Notes under the pieces: model-generated
What the model saw: the letters and a program-made list of their open reading frames with translations, nothing else
What the model was told of the DNA's origin: nothing
Database searches by the model: none
Assembly (NCBI GenBank): GCA_031308135.1
Contig: JAHLJT010000631.1
Coordinates: forward strand, 261,410,925 to 261,474,924
Direction of reading: 5' to 3'
Length of the DNA: 64,000 nucleotides
DNA from: Acheta domesticus
Taxonomy: Eukaryota; Arthropoda; Insecta; Orthoptera; Gryllidae
Translations under genes and position numbers: made by a program
Shown here: piece after piece, positions 23,781 through 34,570 of the stretch
Numbering within the stretch: position 1 is the first letter of the stretch
How the letters are laid out: each line of letters starts with the position of its first letter

Positions 23781-24313
23781 CCAGGAAAAAATTCCGAAGT
23801 TTTTTTTCTCAGCGGTTCAATATATTTTTGAGGGTACTGAATTCGCCCTATTTTAGTTTTCCGTTTATATCATCTAAACTATGCCATTTGGCGAAACAAT
23901 TGTAACTTGTAAAATTGAAGATGATAAAAAAATATGCACGCAATATTTGCAATTTTAAAAAATTACAAAAACCAGATTTTCTCAAAACGGCTCCAAAGTT
24001 TTTCTTTAAACGTTTTGTAGAGATAGTGCTAAATGTGCTCTTTGAGATGACATTAACGCCATATTGTTCTTATTCTTTGGTTTTTCAAAAATTACAAAAA
24101 TGTAATATTTTTGACTTGTCTCTTACGTCGTTCATATATTAACGGCGATTTGTTCACATTACTATATTTATGAGTACGCATCCTTTAAATAATGTCAAAT
24201 AAAGTTTCTCTAATATTGAATAGTTTTCTGTGAAAATTAACTCAAAATTCAGCATTTTCAGAAACGCTCAAACGCCATTTTCTCAAAAATGGCTCTAAAT
24301 TTTTTGTTCAAAC
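23780..24313 (+). repeat. CGGCTCC-motif repeat body, left part of copy split by copia
   Basis: It contains TCTCAAAACGGCTCCAAAG (about 23975) and, some 305 bp later, TCTCAAAAATGGCTCTAAAT (about 24283), in the same order as in the copies at 39360-40511 and 59290-60141. It ends at the CAAAC target site of the copia insertion and resumes at 30869. Confidence 0.75.
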
Positions 24314-24555
24314 TGATAGATTTTACAACTTGAAAATCATTTACAGACTACTTTGAACACTTTTATTCGGAGCAAAATAATCGTACATACAGGATGCAGA
24401 CGAGACGCTTCATACTCTCTGCTTCATACCACAGAACACTAAAGACTTCATTCTACTAACCGTTTTCAAAGGAACTTACAACTTTTTACTTTTTGGAGTC
24501 TACCAACCTTATTGTATTAAATTTTCTTTTAACACATATACTGATTACTTTAACA
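24314..24555 (-). repeat. copia 3' LTR (242 bp)
   Basis: It begins TGATAGATTTTACAACTTGA and ends ACTTTAACA on the plus strand, matching the LTR at 30671. It carries an extra segment of about 44 bp (around 24410-24455) absent from the other LTR. A minus-strand purine run (AAGGAAAAG, plus 24556-24566) directly abuts it as polypurine tract. Confidence 0.9.
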
Positions 24556-24593
24556 CTTTTCCTTGTTAAATGAAAATTTACAAAAAAATGGTG

Positions 24594-25355
24594 TTACAAG
24601 AGTCCTATCTTATTACACAAAATCTTCGAACGTGTTTTAGGTAACGGCTTTGTCATAATGTCCGCCACCTGGTATTCGGTTGGAATTTGTTGCACCCCAA
24701 GTTGTCTTTCACCAAGCTTTTCATTAAAATGCTTGATTGCTGTGTGTTTGGTTCGATGATGGAACTCCGGGTTCTGCGCCAACCTTACTGCTGCAGAGTT
24801 GTCAATCTGTAGCACTGGAACTTGAGACAACTTGGTAACTTCACTGAATACCCGAGTTAACCATATGATTTCTTTTATAGCTTCATTTGCAGCAACCAGT
24901 TCAGCTTCAGTTGTAGACATTGCCACCATAGCTTGTCTCTGACTTAACTATGAAATAGCTCGTCCTGTATAATTGATAACAACCCCGGATGTTGATCGAC
25001 CAGTCTTCGAACAGCCTCCAAAATCTGCATCACTGTAGCAGAAAGGTTGCACCTTTCTCGGATTTGTATAAAATTCCATAGTCAATTGTTCCAGCTAGAA
25101 AACGTAAAACCCTTTTCAGTCTTTCTATATCTTCAGTTTTGGGATTTTCAAGTGATTTTGACAAGACACAAAAAAAGCGAAATCAGGTCTAGTGCCAAGC
25201 ATTAGGTACATTAATGCTCCGACAGCTCTATGTGGAAACATTGGTTCTTCAGAATCTTTTCCTGATTGTAAAACATCTGCAACTTTCAACACTGGAGTCG
25301 ATACAGCTTTACATTCAGCAAAATTGAAACGCTTTAAGATGTCTCTGGCATATGT
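24594..25355 (-). pseudogene. copia RNase H region
   Basis: The intact part is 24594-24929, starting MVAMSTTEAELVAANEA (typical of copia RNase H: S-TEAE) and including the PVLQIDNSAAVRLAQNP (DN-A) and RTKHTAIKHF (KHI-like) motifs. Upstream, frames broken by stops still show a YLMLGTRPDFAF-type segment and a SDADFGGC motif. It would degrade the RNA strand during reverse transcription in an active element. Confidence 0.85.
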
Positions 25356-26040
25356 CTACTGATAAATTTTGATACCAGAAGCCTTGTCTTGTTGAATTTG
25401 TAAACCCAGAAAATAAGTTGCAGCTTCTGTTGTGACTTTGAACTGTGCTTTCAATTCTTCAAAAAACATCTTCAAGTCATCCTCATCAGTAGTTGCCACT
25501 AATCCATCGTCCACATACAGAACTACCATTAGCTCTCTGCCTTTTTCATTTTTAATATAAAGACATGGATCTGCTTGACTCACCTTAAAACCAAGACCAA
25601 GCAAAAAGTTTTCAAAGCGCTTGTTCCAGCACCTTGGTGCTTGTTTCAAGCCGTATAAACTCCCTTTTAATTTACAGATTCTCTTGGTGCCATCTTTATA
25701 TCCTCTTGGTTGTGCCATATTGTCTTTTTGAGTTCTCCATATAGGAAGGCTGTTGATACATCAAATTATGCAAGATGCATGCCTTTACTTGCAGCAACAC
25801 TCAAAAAAGAACGAATAGTTGTCATCTTTGCAATTGGGCTAAATGTTTCTGTGTAGTCAACACCTTCACGCTGATTAAAACCTTTGACAACAAGCCGAGC
25901 CTTATACTTGTCTATAGTACCGTCTGCGTTTGTCTTCAGCCGGAAATCCCATTTACACGGTATTGCCTTAGCACCTTTCGGTAAATCTTCAAGTTTCCAA
26001 GTTTCATTTTCCATCAATGAATCCATCTCTTTGTCCATTG
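25356..26040 (-). pseudogene. copia reverse transcriptase
   Basis: The first part (25766-26038) has [32 protein letters not shown] and [14 protein letters not shown]; the second (25356-25718) has GSLYGLKQAPRCWN and the catalytic YVDDGL. Between them a CAA-to-TAA stop precedes FDVSTAFLYGEL, and a single-base frameshift follows (about 25715-25765). The stop at about 25355 separates it from RNase H. All catalytic Asp motifs are still legible, so decay is moderate. Confidence 0.9.
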
Positions 26041-26181
26041 CTCTTTTCCATTCAACACTATCTTCATGTCTAAGTGCATCTTCGTAAGTTTCAGCTACCT
26101 TGTTAAGTCCTCTGACGTCATTACATACTCGTTGAGATACTTTGGCCTTTTTAAAGTTGAACGATTTCTCAAATTAACCCC

Positions 26182-26511
26182 TTATTTCTCTTTATGTAAC
26201 TTCTGAAAACCACCGTCAAACTCTATATCTATACTAGTTTCATAATCCTCTGAGCAATCTTCATTTTGAGAATCTTCATCGCTGTCAGACTCTTCTTTTT
26301 CCGCATCACAATGATCATCCTTTCTTGTTTCAGCATCTCGAAACGGTAGTTTGACCTGTTCAATACAGCATCCTAGTTTCTCTTCAAATAGCACATCTCT
26401 GGACAGAGCAACGTTCTGACTTTCTTTTATCCAGATCCTAAATTGTTCATCGCCATCATATCCAATCAGATGCCCTCTCGTGGTTTTTCTGTCCATCTTC
26501 CTTCCTACCTG
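26182..26511 (-). pseudogene. copia segment between integrase and RT
   Basis: Reads MDRKTTRGHLIGYDGDEQFR, the linker following integrase in copia polyproteins, and then an acidic spacer (ESDSDEDSQNEDCSEDYE) before RT. Its upstream continuation lies at 28652-28800, beyond the 2.1-kb insertion. Confidence 0.85.
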
Positions 26512-28651
26512 CCCTTTTTATTTACTATTAATATATCTGGCCCAAATTGGGCTGCCAAAATGCGGGGAACCTCTTATTTACTACTGTTTCTTAACAATTG
26601 TTCCGCACTTTAAATTTATTGGAGCGTGGAAGCACGATTCCCTCTATACAGATAAGGTCGCGCGCATGAGCCCCTTTGAAACACCCTTTCCCGGGGACAA
26701 TTTCATAAATGAGAATGGTTGTAATGACGTGACAAGACACAGCGTAATGTAGATTTAAATAGAGAGACCAAATTCATCCCCCTTTTTGTTTATTCACTTT
26801 TGCATGGAACACACAACATATTTGTACAACAATATTTGTCCGCCTCGGTCACACCGACGTAGCTGGACTTACCTGCCGTCTGTGGCTAAATTTCTGGTTC
26901 TTAAACATTTGCTTAATTATACATATTTCTGGTTAAACTGTGCGCGAACTTTCGCGACACTTCATTGTTGTGAATTCTCATGAAACAAAATTATCAATTT
27001 TAAAGACCTTTTTCTTAATCAAAATATCTAAATTCTTTGATCACTCCCATATTTTTTAACTACTCTTTGAATATTTGATTTATTTATTCTTTGGATCCTT
27101 AAACCTTTCTTTTCGGCCGGAAATAATTTAATTAAACATTAATCTTAGATCTAAAAACATTACTTGATCTTCTTACAATTGAAACTATTCAGGATTTTCC
27201 AGGTCGTTCTTCTCGCGTTATGAATTGTTTCAAATACCTCCTAGTTGGACGAGATGCATGGCCGCCAACAGCTCCTTCATGAAGTTGCCGTGAGGTCCGC
27301 CATTTTGATCGCATTTCACCATTCGTATAAACACAACTTTATGTTAATGCAAACTATTTGTGCCGAAATAATGTCCGCCTATCTGTTATTCGCCCAAATA
27401 ATTTATGGTGCAAAAATTATATTCCAGTCACGTAAACTACAAAAGTCGCAAACAAAAATATTAGTGGTTCACAATATTATTACCTTCACACGAAAACACA
27501 TTTCCACGTAACAAAAACTCAAAATTAAAATACAACTTCTCTCCGAAAAATCCACCGTCTAGCGATATACGTAACACACGTTCACTCGTATTCAAAATTA
27601 CTATTCTAACTTCACACAAGTTCAAAATTAAATTACAAAAAATTCTTCCGCAAATATTCTACCTCGCACAACACGCAAAATATGTCCTCTCGTGTTCAAA
27701 ACTACCGTTCTGACTGCTCGCAAGTTCAAAATTGAAAAAAAAAAAATCTTCCGCAAAATATTCTACCTAACACAACACGCAAAACACGTCCTCTCGTGTT
27801 CAAAACTACCGTTCTGACTGTTATTGTTGTGGCTAGCTTTTATAAGTTTTGGCCAAAACAAGCTATTGTTGTGGCGAGTTTTTATAAGTTTTGGCCAAAA
27901 CAAATTGACGATCAACTCTGTTTGTATCACTAATTTACGTTTTATTTATTTATTGCGGCTTTCCTGGGCATTCCTCTTCCTCGTAATAATTATTCTAAAT
28001 TATTTTCGATATTTCCTATCCTTTAAATCAGTCCAACAGTTTTATTTGTAAAATGTTAATATTTTGCCTCTTGTTACATAGCTTCAGTCACGTGACTTCG
28101 GCATGTTTGCATAAAATACCTGTTTAATTCTTTAATGGGGCCTCTAAAATTCATGTCACTGTCTGCAAGCATTAGTTCAGCTTCGGGGCTCTCTACTACA
28201 CTAGTTTATATAATTATACATCTTTTCAGTATATTACTTACGCCAAAAGGTTCCTTTTGCCACATATGACGTCACATTGTTCTCATATCAACACTTCATG
28301 CTTTTAATATTTCGCGTTTCCCTGGTTCGATTCTCGTCAAACAAGTTTCATTTTACGCAGAGTAATTAGCGCCGTCATATTTTGACGTGCTATTACTTCT
28401 CCCATTCGGATTTCGTGTTCTCACAAATCGCTGATTTTGCGCGGCCGCGAGCTTCAACTGTCTTTTCATTAAAAAGCTCTCATGCCCCACCTCACTATCG
28501 CGAGCGCGTCGGCCAATCGCGACGTCTCGTTCATTAATAGCTTGCCGCTTGAAAGTTTTTGTACCTTTGTGTCGTTATGACATTATCAAACCTGTATAAA
28601 ATCAAATATTTAAGATTGTGGGGGACATCTAACACTTGTAATTCATTACAG
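26512..28651. mobile_element. Unidentified 2.1-kb insertion inside copia
   Basis: The copia frame runs ...PKQV at the right side and GRKMDRK at the left; removing this block restores an uninterrupted reading. The block is flanked by TACCTG (26506-26511) and TACTTG (28652-28657), a likely 6-bp target duplication with one change. The right end is TGTAATTCATTACA, a short inverted repeat. Inside are a tandem duplication of about 115 bp (27600-27820, phrase CGTTCTGACTG) and two copies of TATAAGTTTTGGCCAAAACA (27840-27905). No ORF resembles a known protein. Confidence 0.7.
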
Positions 28652-29340
28652 TACTTGTTTTGGAATATGAGCATAACATGTTGAGCCAATGATCCTGAGA
28701 TGTTTCGTTCGAGGCTTCTTCCCGATCCACAACTCATAAGGACTAATATCTTCTAAAGATGATTTCCCTGTTTTATTTAAAATGTAGATAGCTGTGTTAA
28801 CTGGCTCCACCCGAAATTGCTTCTGGATAAGTTACATCTGGATTTGAATACTTCAGAGTCCTGGACATCTCAAAAACAGTTCTATTATCCCGCTCACAAA
28901 TGCCATTTTGTTCAGGAGTATAGGGGGCTGTCAGTCGCTTTGTGATCCCGTTTGAACGCAGAATAGATCTGACCTCTTTATTGTCAAACTCCTTGCCATT
29001 GTCACTCAGCATCTCCTTGACTGCATAACCCAATGTTTTTGAATGCATGAGGAAATCTTTAAGAATTTCACTGACCTCTGACTTCTTTGTAACAAAATAA
29101 CCATAGCAAAATTTCATGTAACTGTCTTCAAACAAAACAAGGTAACGCTTCTTCTGGAATGATTCATCAAAAGGTCCGCACACATCCATCGAAATCAACT
29201 CAGCAGGCTTCAATGATTTTTCTCTTATACCAAAAGGTAGACGAAGTGCCTTTCCAAACATACATGGTTCACAAATGTCAGCTCTTGTTTTAACCTCAGT
29301 ATTAAATTCCTTTTCGAGCTTTGCTTTGACATGTGGTTTG
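28652..29340 (-). pseudogene. copia integrase
   Basis: The main ORF at 28797-29261 shows the DDE core: ISMDVCGPF, LSDNGKEF and NGICERDNRTV. The zinc-binding HHCC segment just upstream is recognisable (LYHE, then ICEPCMFGK) but is broken by two adjacent stops (about 29345) and a frameshift. A further shift near 28797 leads into a TPYELW-like segment that ends at the 2.1-kb insertion. Confidence 0.88.
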
Positions 29341-29597
29341 TCTTGATCTCATCATTCATGATAAAGTTGAAGTTGGTCAGATTTAACCTCAACTGCAAGA
29401 TTTACACTAGCACCATATTCTGGTACTAAAGGTTTAAATTCTGCCTTGTATAAGGTGCCGTTCACTTCACGAATTCCACACAGTTTCACTTAATTATTTT
29501 TTTAACACAACGCGTTTTTTTACTCAAACTTACTATTCATGTTACGATCTTGAGCAGCTAAAACAGAAAATAGATTTTTAGAAACTTTTGGTACATG

Positions 29598-29855
29598 TCA
29601 GACATCACTCAAAGTCATTTCTTCATTTCTGTTTTCAATTGTTGACAAGATCCGAATTAATCCTTTTCCTGATGCATCTAGAGTTTCTTGTCCAGCAGCC
29701 TTAATACTGTATGGACTTTCAAATGATTCAAAAGGAACAAAATACTTAGAGTCATTTGTTATATGTTTCGTTGCACCATTGTCAATCCACCAGTTGTTCA
29801 CATCCACTTTAATAGAACAAGCCTCACTAAAATTTGTCAACAATGCTACATTCAC
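29598..29855 (-). pseudogene. copia protease region
   Basis: Contains WWIDNGATKHITND, aligned with the W-IDSGAT-H-T of copia aspartic proteases. The active-site triad D-S/T-G is here D-N-G, which would be expected to impair catalysis. The conserved downstream GKGLIRIL segment is present. A frameshift and a stop separate it from gag and integrase. Confidence 0.8.
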
Positions 29856-29863
29856 AGTTTTGT

Positions 29864-30615
29864 TTACATCCTTCTCGGTTGCATTTTTAGATGGTCTTCT
29901 ATCAGTAATCCATTTCTTGCAATGTTTGATCCAATGGTCTGTCGCCTTGCAAGAATGACATACCGTACACCTTTAATTTTAAACTTCTTTTTAGTTACTT
30001 TACCTTCTGAACTTGATTTTGCTACTAAAGCTTCTTGTTCGACTTTTTCAATACCTTTTGTGAAATTTCTTTCAAACATGCATAACTGTTCTTTTAATTC
30101 ATCAAACGTTAAATCTTTAGTTAGCAACATCCAACTTGATTTGAATGAATCAAAACTTGCTGGCAAAATATGTAACATTTTACATACTAATATCAAATCA
30201 GGTAAAACATTTTCTTCTTTCGCCTTAAGCCCATTATTTAGCTCGTTCCACAAATCTGTCAACTTTGCAATATGTGTTGAAACATCCTCTCCATGAGTCC
30301 AACTGAATGCAAAGAAATCTGTACGTATTTTAAACAGTTGATCCTTGGAAGACGCTTCGAAATTTTGCTTTAATACCTTCCACGTATCATGTGCCGTTTC
30401 CTTGTCCATGATTTTCTGATAAACAACGTCTGTCACTGCACTTGTAATCATAGACATGACATAGCTATTTGCTTTTCGATACAAATCAGACGTCACTTTG
30501 TGATCTTTCATCTCAGCTTAGCGGTCGATTGCATCTAAAGCTCCTTCGTGGTAATCCAGCAAATCTCGTATCTTGCGTTTCCACATCGGCCAGTCTTGTG
30601 TCAATTACGATTCTA
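29864..30615 (-). pseudogene. copia gag
   Basis: The main ORF (29864-30511) carries the UBN2-type copia gag: TAHDTWKVLKQNFEASSKDQ, KLTDLWNELNNG and LLTKDLTFDELKEQL. The true N-terminal part extends upstream (WKRKIRDLLDYHEGALDAI, about 30530-30590) and is cut off by a TAA. The CCHC knuckle at the C-terminal end is lost through a frameshift, though CHSC and DHWIKHC remain readable in another frame. Confidence 0.85.
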
Positions 30616-30650
30616 AGAAGATATCTTCAAGTGTCTATTTATCTTCGAAC

Positions 30651-30670
30651 GCGCATCTGGACCCATAACC
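30651..30670 (-). promoter_or_regulatory. copia primer-binding site (half tRNA-iMet type)
   Basis: Immediately inside the 5' LTR the minus strand reads GGTTATGGGTCCAGATGCGC. This is nearly complementary to the internal anticodon-stem region of insect initiator tRNA-Met (CTGGGCCCATAACC), the half-tRNA primer known from Drosophila copia, with one mismatch in the first 14 bases. The tRNA sequence is recalled, not searched. Confidence 0.7.
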
Positions 30671-30868
30671 TGATAGATTTTACAACTTGAAAAGAATTTT
30701 ATAAACTGATTTGAACACTTTTATTTGGAGCAAAATAATCATACATACAGGTTGCAGACGAGACACTTCATACCGTTTTCAAAGGAACTTACAACTTTTT
30801 ACTTTTGAGAGTCTATCAACTTTATTGTATTAAATTTTCTTTTAACACATATACTGATTACTTTAACA
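30671..30868 (-). repeat. copia 5' LTR (198 bp)
   Basis: Same ends as the left LTR (TGATAGATTTTACAAC ... CTTTAACA) with point differences and without the extra segment of about 44 bp. It is followed by the CAAAC duplication. Confidence 0.9.
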
Positions 30869-31415
30869 CAAACTTTTCGAACGGATAGTGCTAATTACAC
30901 TCTTTATGATGTAAAGTTCATTTTGGTGTATTTTTTGTTTTTTCAAAAATTACACAAATATAATTTGTTTGAAAGTTCTCTCATACCGTTAATATGCACA
31001 TTTTCAGCAATTGTAAACACTGTTGAATTTGTGTGTAAGTACTTCAAATGACATCAAATAAAGATTTTCGAAAACTCAAAAATTTTCTGTGAAAAAGAGC
31101 TTCAAATTTCGCATTTACAGTAGCACTTAAACGCCATTTTCTTAAAAACGGCTCCAAATTTTTCAACGAAAATTGCCATTTAGGACAAGGTTTTACCGTT
31201 TTTTTAATATTGGTAAAATAATATTTCTGTTCTTTTATTAGGAAACCCAAAAATTAAGAAAATGTCAAAAAAGTGTAGTTTGGGCGGCGATAGATGGCAG
31301 CTGTCAAGAGTAGTGGCAAGTCCGAATAGCGAGTCGAGACCAAACGAAAAAGAAAACTAATAAGGGAAAGTCTGTGCCATTTTGTAGTAATAATTTTACT
31401 AGTTATAATTTTGAA
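30869..31415 (+). repeat. CGGCTCC-motif repeat body, right part of copy split by copia
   Basis: Continues the sequence interrupted at 24313: ACTTTTCGAACGGATAGTGCTAATTACACTC, CTTAAAAACGGCTCCAAATT (about 31140) and the terminal GGGCGGCGATAGATGG, AATAAGGGAAAGTCTGTGCC (about 31363-31382), aligned with the ends of the copies at 40400-40540 and 60040-60165. Confidence 0.75.
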
Positions 31416-31559
31416 TAAAATCAGTAACTGGCTATCCAACTCTAAATGGAATACTACTCGTCCTGACTTACATTCTGTCTACCCATTCTGTTCCTAGGAA
31501 GTGATAATGATTTTCGGCATATTCCGTATTGGAACATCTCCCTTCGTGGTCCCACAGTA

Positions 31560-32060
31560 GTCAGCCAACCATATTGTAACACCTCCCCCTGCTCCCCGAA
31601 GCCAGGGGTAGGTGGATCCCAGGGTGACCCGACTTACCCAGGTATATTGCCCGCCGGCTGCTTGGTTTCGTCCGCTCCGGCTGAAATTTGGATGGGGCTC
31701 GTGCGTGGCCGGCTCTTATCATCCAGTAGGCATTGAAACACTTCAGTGCTTTTAAACATGGGGATTTAATCCATGTCTGTCTTGAGGTGAAGCCTCTAAC
31801 TACTACACTTTGGTTCTTAAAACTAACTTAAGTAGCTAGCTTAACTTATTCAGGGCCCTTACGGGTCATCGTTCGGGCATTTGCCCAATCAGACGAGCGC
31901 TGCGGTGGCCCCGGGCGGCGACGGTCGTGCTTCCTCCCCGTCACAGGCCGGCGGGGCGGGGCGGCCCGCGGCAATGACCGGTACACAGCACAAGGCCGTG
32001 ATCGAGCCTCCCAGCTCGTGTCGTCCGCCTCTCTCGGTGATCGTCCCACGTGCGGTGTGC
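31560..32060. other. GC-rich repetitive-looking stretch, origin unknown
   Basis: Starts TGTAACACCTCCCCCTGC, an LTR-like opening, and continues with GC-rich sequence, unlike the AT-rich flanks. No second copy exists in the window, so a solo LTR is only a guess. Overlapping ORFs on both strands (31846-32365) are by-products of base composition. Confidence 0.35.
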
Positions 32061-32061
32061 G

Positions 32062-32393
32062 GATTCGATGGTACAACGGTCAGCGTATCGGGTTGTTGTA
32101 CCCAAGATTGCGGGTTCAAACGCGATCGAAGCCGTGGATTTTTAAGGGCGAACAAATCCTTCGTACGCCTTGCTTCGGAGGGGAATGTTAGTAGATTTAC
32201 TGCACGTAAAAGATCCTCAAGCCTAAATGATGCCTCTGAGGTAAATTCAAAATCGCCTCTTTCGTCGTCCGAGATACCTTCTTTCTCCGCTAGGTGGTGA
32301 AAGGAGCGTAGCGAAATTTGCGTGGTCAGACGGAAGAGCGGGCCTGACGGCCCGAGTCTCGCCACGTAGAATAAGGCACTAACTAACTAACTT
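32062..32393 (+). repeat. tRNA-derived SINE with TAAC tail
   Basis: A-box-like TGGTACAACGGTCAGCG and box-B-like GGGTTCAAACGC lie about 35 bp apart, followed by a unique body and a terminal GGCACTAACTAACTAACTT short tandem tail. This is the layout of a pol III-transcribed, tRNA-derived SINE, of a different family from the two at 21.2-22.3 kb. Confidence 0.7.
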
Positions 32394-32715
32394 CGGTCCG
32401 TGCTCCCCCGGGCACCTCGGTGGGCGGCGGCGCGGTGGCAGTGGCGGCAACGCAGCGCCCCGTGGCTGCGGCGGCGGCGGCAGCAATGCGAGTCGGCGCT
32501 TACGCAGAGAAAATAATTTCCTGTTCCCTCGCTCGCGTCGCCCTCGTCGGAACGATCAAGGTCGTCGCGCCGCTTTCGTCAGAAAACTAGTCCCTTGCGT
32601 CGCCCACATCAGAACGAAGGACTTGTCGCCCGCGCTCCCCTCCCTCGGCCGAGAGATCACGCGGGTCCGCCCCCGCTCAGTTTTAGCTATTGGCGCAGCC
32701 AAATCGCGCGTCCGG
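32394..32715. other. GC-rich intergenic stretch
   Basis: Contains GGC/GCG trinucleotide-like runs (about 32425-32500) and a duplicated GTCGCC...TCAGAACGA phrase (about 32535-32630). No coherent protein on either strand. Confidence 0.4.
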
Positions 32716-33318
32716 GGAGCTTCGTGAAAGGACCCCGAAATTTTTAAGAATCTTTTTGAAAATCTCAAAGCTTTGACTCAAACCAGATCGACCGGGGAAC
32801 ATGCATTTTGGAAGAAATTGTACCTACGGTTTAGACCAGCGGTCCCCAACCTTTTTGCACTTAAGAGCACATCCTATAATGCTAATGAGGCGGCGGGCAC
32901 CATTAATTTTTTTCAAGGTATATTTGTAGTTGGACATTGGCAATAATACACAAAATGTGGAAAACCAATGTTTAATTAAAAATATACAATTTAAACATGA
33001 AAATCGTTGCTTATATTTTTATGTAAAATAAATTGGCAATATTTATTAACATTGATTACGCGACAATCGTTGGTGAATATCTTACTTCACACATTCACAT
33101 AGGAACATGCGTCTTTGTTGCCAAAATAAACGTTTTACCAAAAAATAAATACTTCTCCAAAAAGTGAAAACCTTTACAATCGCACAGCGCCGCGGCGACT
33201 TTTATGTGCAGCGGGCACATCTAAAACGGTTCGCGGGCGCCATTGAGCCCGCGGGCGTAGGTTTGGGCACCCCTGGTATAGGTGCTCGCAGTGTTCACAG
33301 ACGGACGAATGGACAGAC
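32716..33318 (-). repeat. Fragment of the ACTTTCCCGTAT repeat family, interrupted by a hAT MITE
   Basis: AAATTTTTAAGAATCTTTTT, CTCAAAGCTTTGACTC, CCAGATCGACC and GGAAGAAATTGT match the reverse complement of 39225-39345. The text resumes after the MITE as GGTGCTCGCAGTGTTCACAGACGGACG and is cut at 33318 by the non-LTR element; the other half resumes at 37103. Confidence 0.8.
32837..33275. mobile_element. hAT MITE (439 bp)
   Basis: Ends CAGCGGTCCCCAACCTTTTT and GGTTTGGGCACCCCTG form an imperfect terminal inverted repeat of the common hAT CAGNGGTNCCCAA type. Flanking 8-mers GTTTAGAC and GTATAGGT are diverged versions of the GTTTAGGC found at the uninterrupted site in the copy near 37724, consistent with an 8-bp duplication. 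There is no transposase. Confidence 0.8.
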
Positions 33319-33394
33319 AATTATTTTATTTATTTATTTATTTACGTCAAAAACAGTTAAAAACTGCGTATGACGAGCTATGGGGAGAAGTGAA

Positions 33395-33669
33395 TTTTGT
33401 GCACGTTTTCATAATTCTGTGGTCTCTATCCTAAACCATATTCTAGTCGAATTTTGAATACAGAAAAGAGAGTTTTTTTTCGAGTTTTGTTGACAAAATA
33501 TTCGCTCCTATATAATAAAATATATTTTCAAAGGTAAATTAGCTATAAATTTCTGCCCTGAACCCTCATGTTCTTCATGAAAGAATAATACTTTTTGCCG
33601 CGATAATATGAAAAACGATAATTTGAATAACTATATTTCCCACTGAAATTCAGAAGACGTGCACAAATA
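33395..33669. mobile_element. Small MITE in the 3' UTR of the non-LTR element
   Basis: TTTTGTGCACGTTTTCATAATT (split by small changes) at the left mirrors AATTCAGAAGACGTGCACAAAT at the right: an inverted repeat of about 20 bp around about 275 bp of non-coding AT-rich sequence. It may also be a structured part of the 3' UTR. Confidence 0.45.
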
Positions 33670-33870
33670 ATGAAGTTACATTTATGTCCAGAAGCAAAAC
33701 AAGGGACCATCTCAGCATTTGCTCAAGGATCAGGGAAACTGGACGAAAAACCTGATCGAGATGGGGGCCATCAACCCAGAAACTGTGGTACAATACTTGT
33801 TACAGGTTCTTTAGAATTATACAGTCCAAATGATAAATAATTACATTAACTATCATTGTTAAAATTAATG

Positions 33871-34570
33871 CTACTTTCCTTTTTGATGCTCGGTATAGTC
33901 TCGAATTGTATAGAAACAGTTATGCAGCAGAAAAGATTTTACTTGGGACTTAAACTTTTCTATTGAATTTAATCGTTTAATGTCTTCTGGCAAAGTGTTG
34001 TAGAGTAATGTACATGAATTGTATGTGAATTTTTTGTAGTGAGCTGTTGATACTGCCACCTGGTGAATATGATTACTACGTCGTGTGTTATACTTATAGA
34101 CATCGGCGTTTGCTGAAAATATATTCCCGTCCTTAAGTAAGTCATTTTTGACAAAAACTACTGATTCGTAAATCAGGAGACAAGGTAATGGTAAAATTCC
34201 TAGTTTAATAAAGAGTGACTTACAAGAATCACGTGGGTTGGATTTGCTTATTATTCGTACAATTCTTTTTTGTAATCTGAAAGTCTGTGAACTATAAGAT
34301 GTGTTTCCCCAAAATATTATGCCATATCTCAGGCGGGAGTGAACATTGGCAAAATATACACAACGAGCTGTATGAAGGCTGACGGAATTTGAAAGAATTC
34401 TGAACGCGTAGCATAATGAGCTTAATTTTGTGTTCAATTCATTTAAGTGGGCATTCCATTTGAGGTTTGACTGAATTGATAGACCTAAAAATTTTGTTAC
34501 ATTAACATCAGTCAATGGCACACCGTTCATTTTCAATGGAGTACAGAATTTTTTATTTGATATGGAAAAC
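33871..34570 (-). pseudogene. Non-LTR ORF2, C-terminal part
   Basis: Open from 34536 to 33871: MNGVPLTDVNVTKFLGLSIQ and LKWNAHLNELNTKLSS are the conserved region following RT (FLG-----L-W--H), then the thumb/connection-like RLRYGIIFWG and a C-terminal TRRSNHIHQ segment. A frameshift around 34540-34570 separates it from the RT part. Confidence 0.85.

Larger units (their letters stand above)
24314..30868 (-). mobile_element. Ty1/copia LTR retrotransposon, decayed but with both ends
   Basis: Minus-strand element with two related LTRs (24314-24555 and 30671-30868), TG/CA outer ends and an exact 5-bp target duplication CAAAC (24309-24313 and 30869-30873). Reading right to left: primer site, gag, protease, integrase, reverse transcriptase, RNase H, polypurine tract, LTR. 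That RT-after-integrase order defines Ty1/copia. Several stops and frameshifts break the polyprotein, and about 2.1 kb of unrelated DNA interrupts it at 26512-28651. It interrupts the host repeat whose halves flank it. Confidence 0.93.

Noticed and set aside
31846..32365. ORFs of up to 158 codons on both strands
   Set aside because: They overlap a GC-rich repeat-like stretch and a tRNA-derived SINE; mutually overlapping and without recognisable domains.
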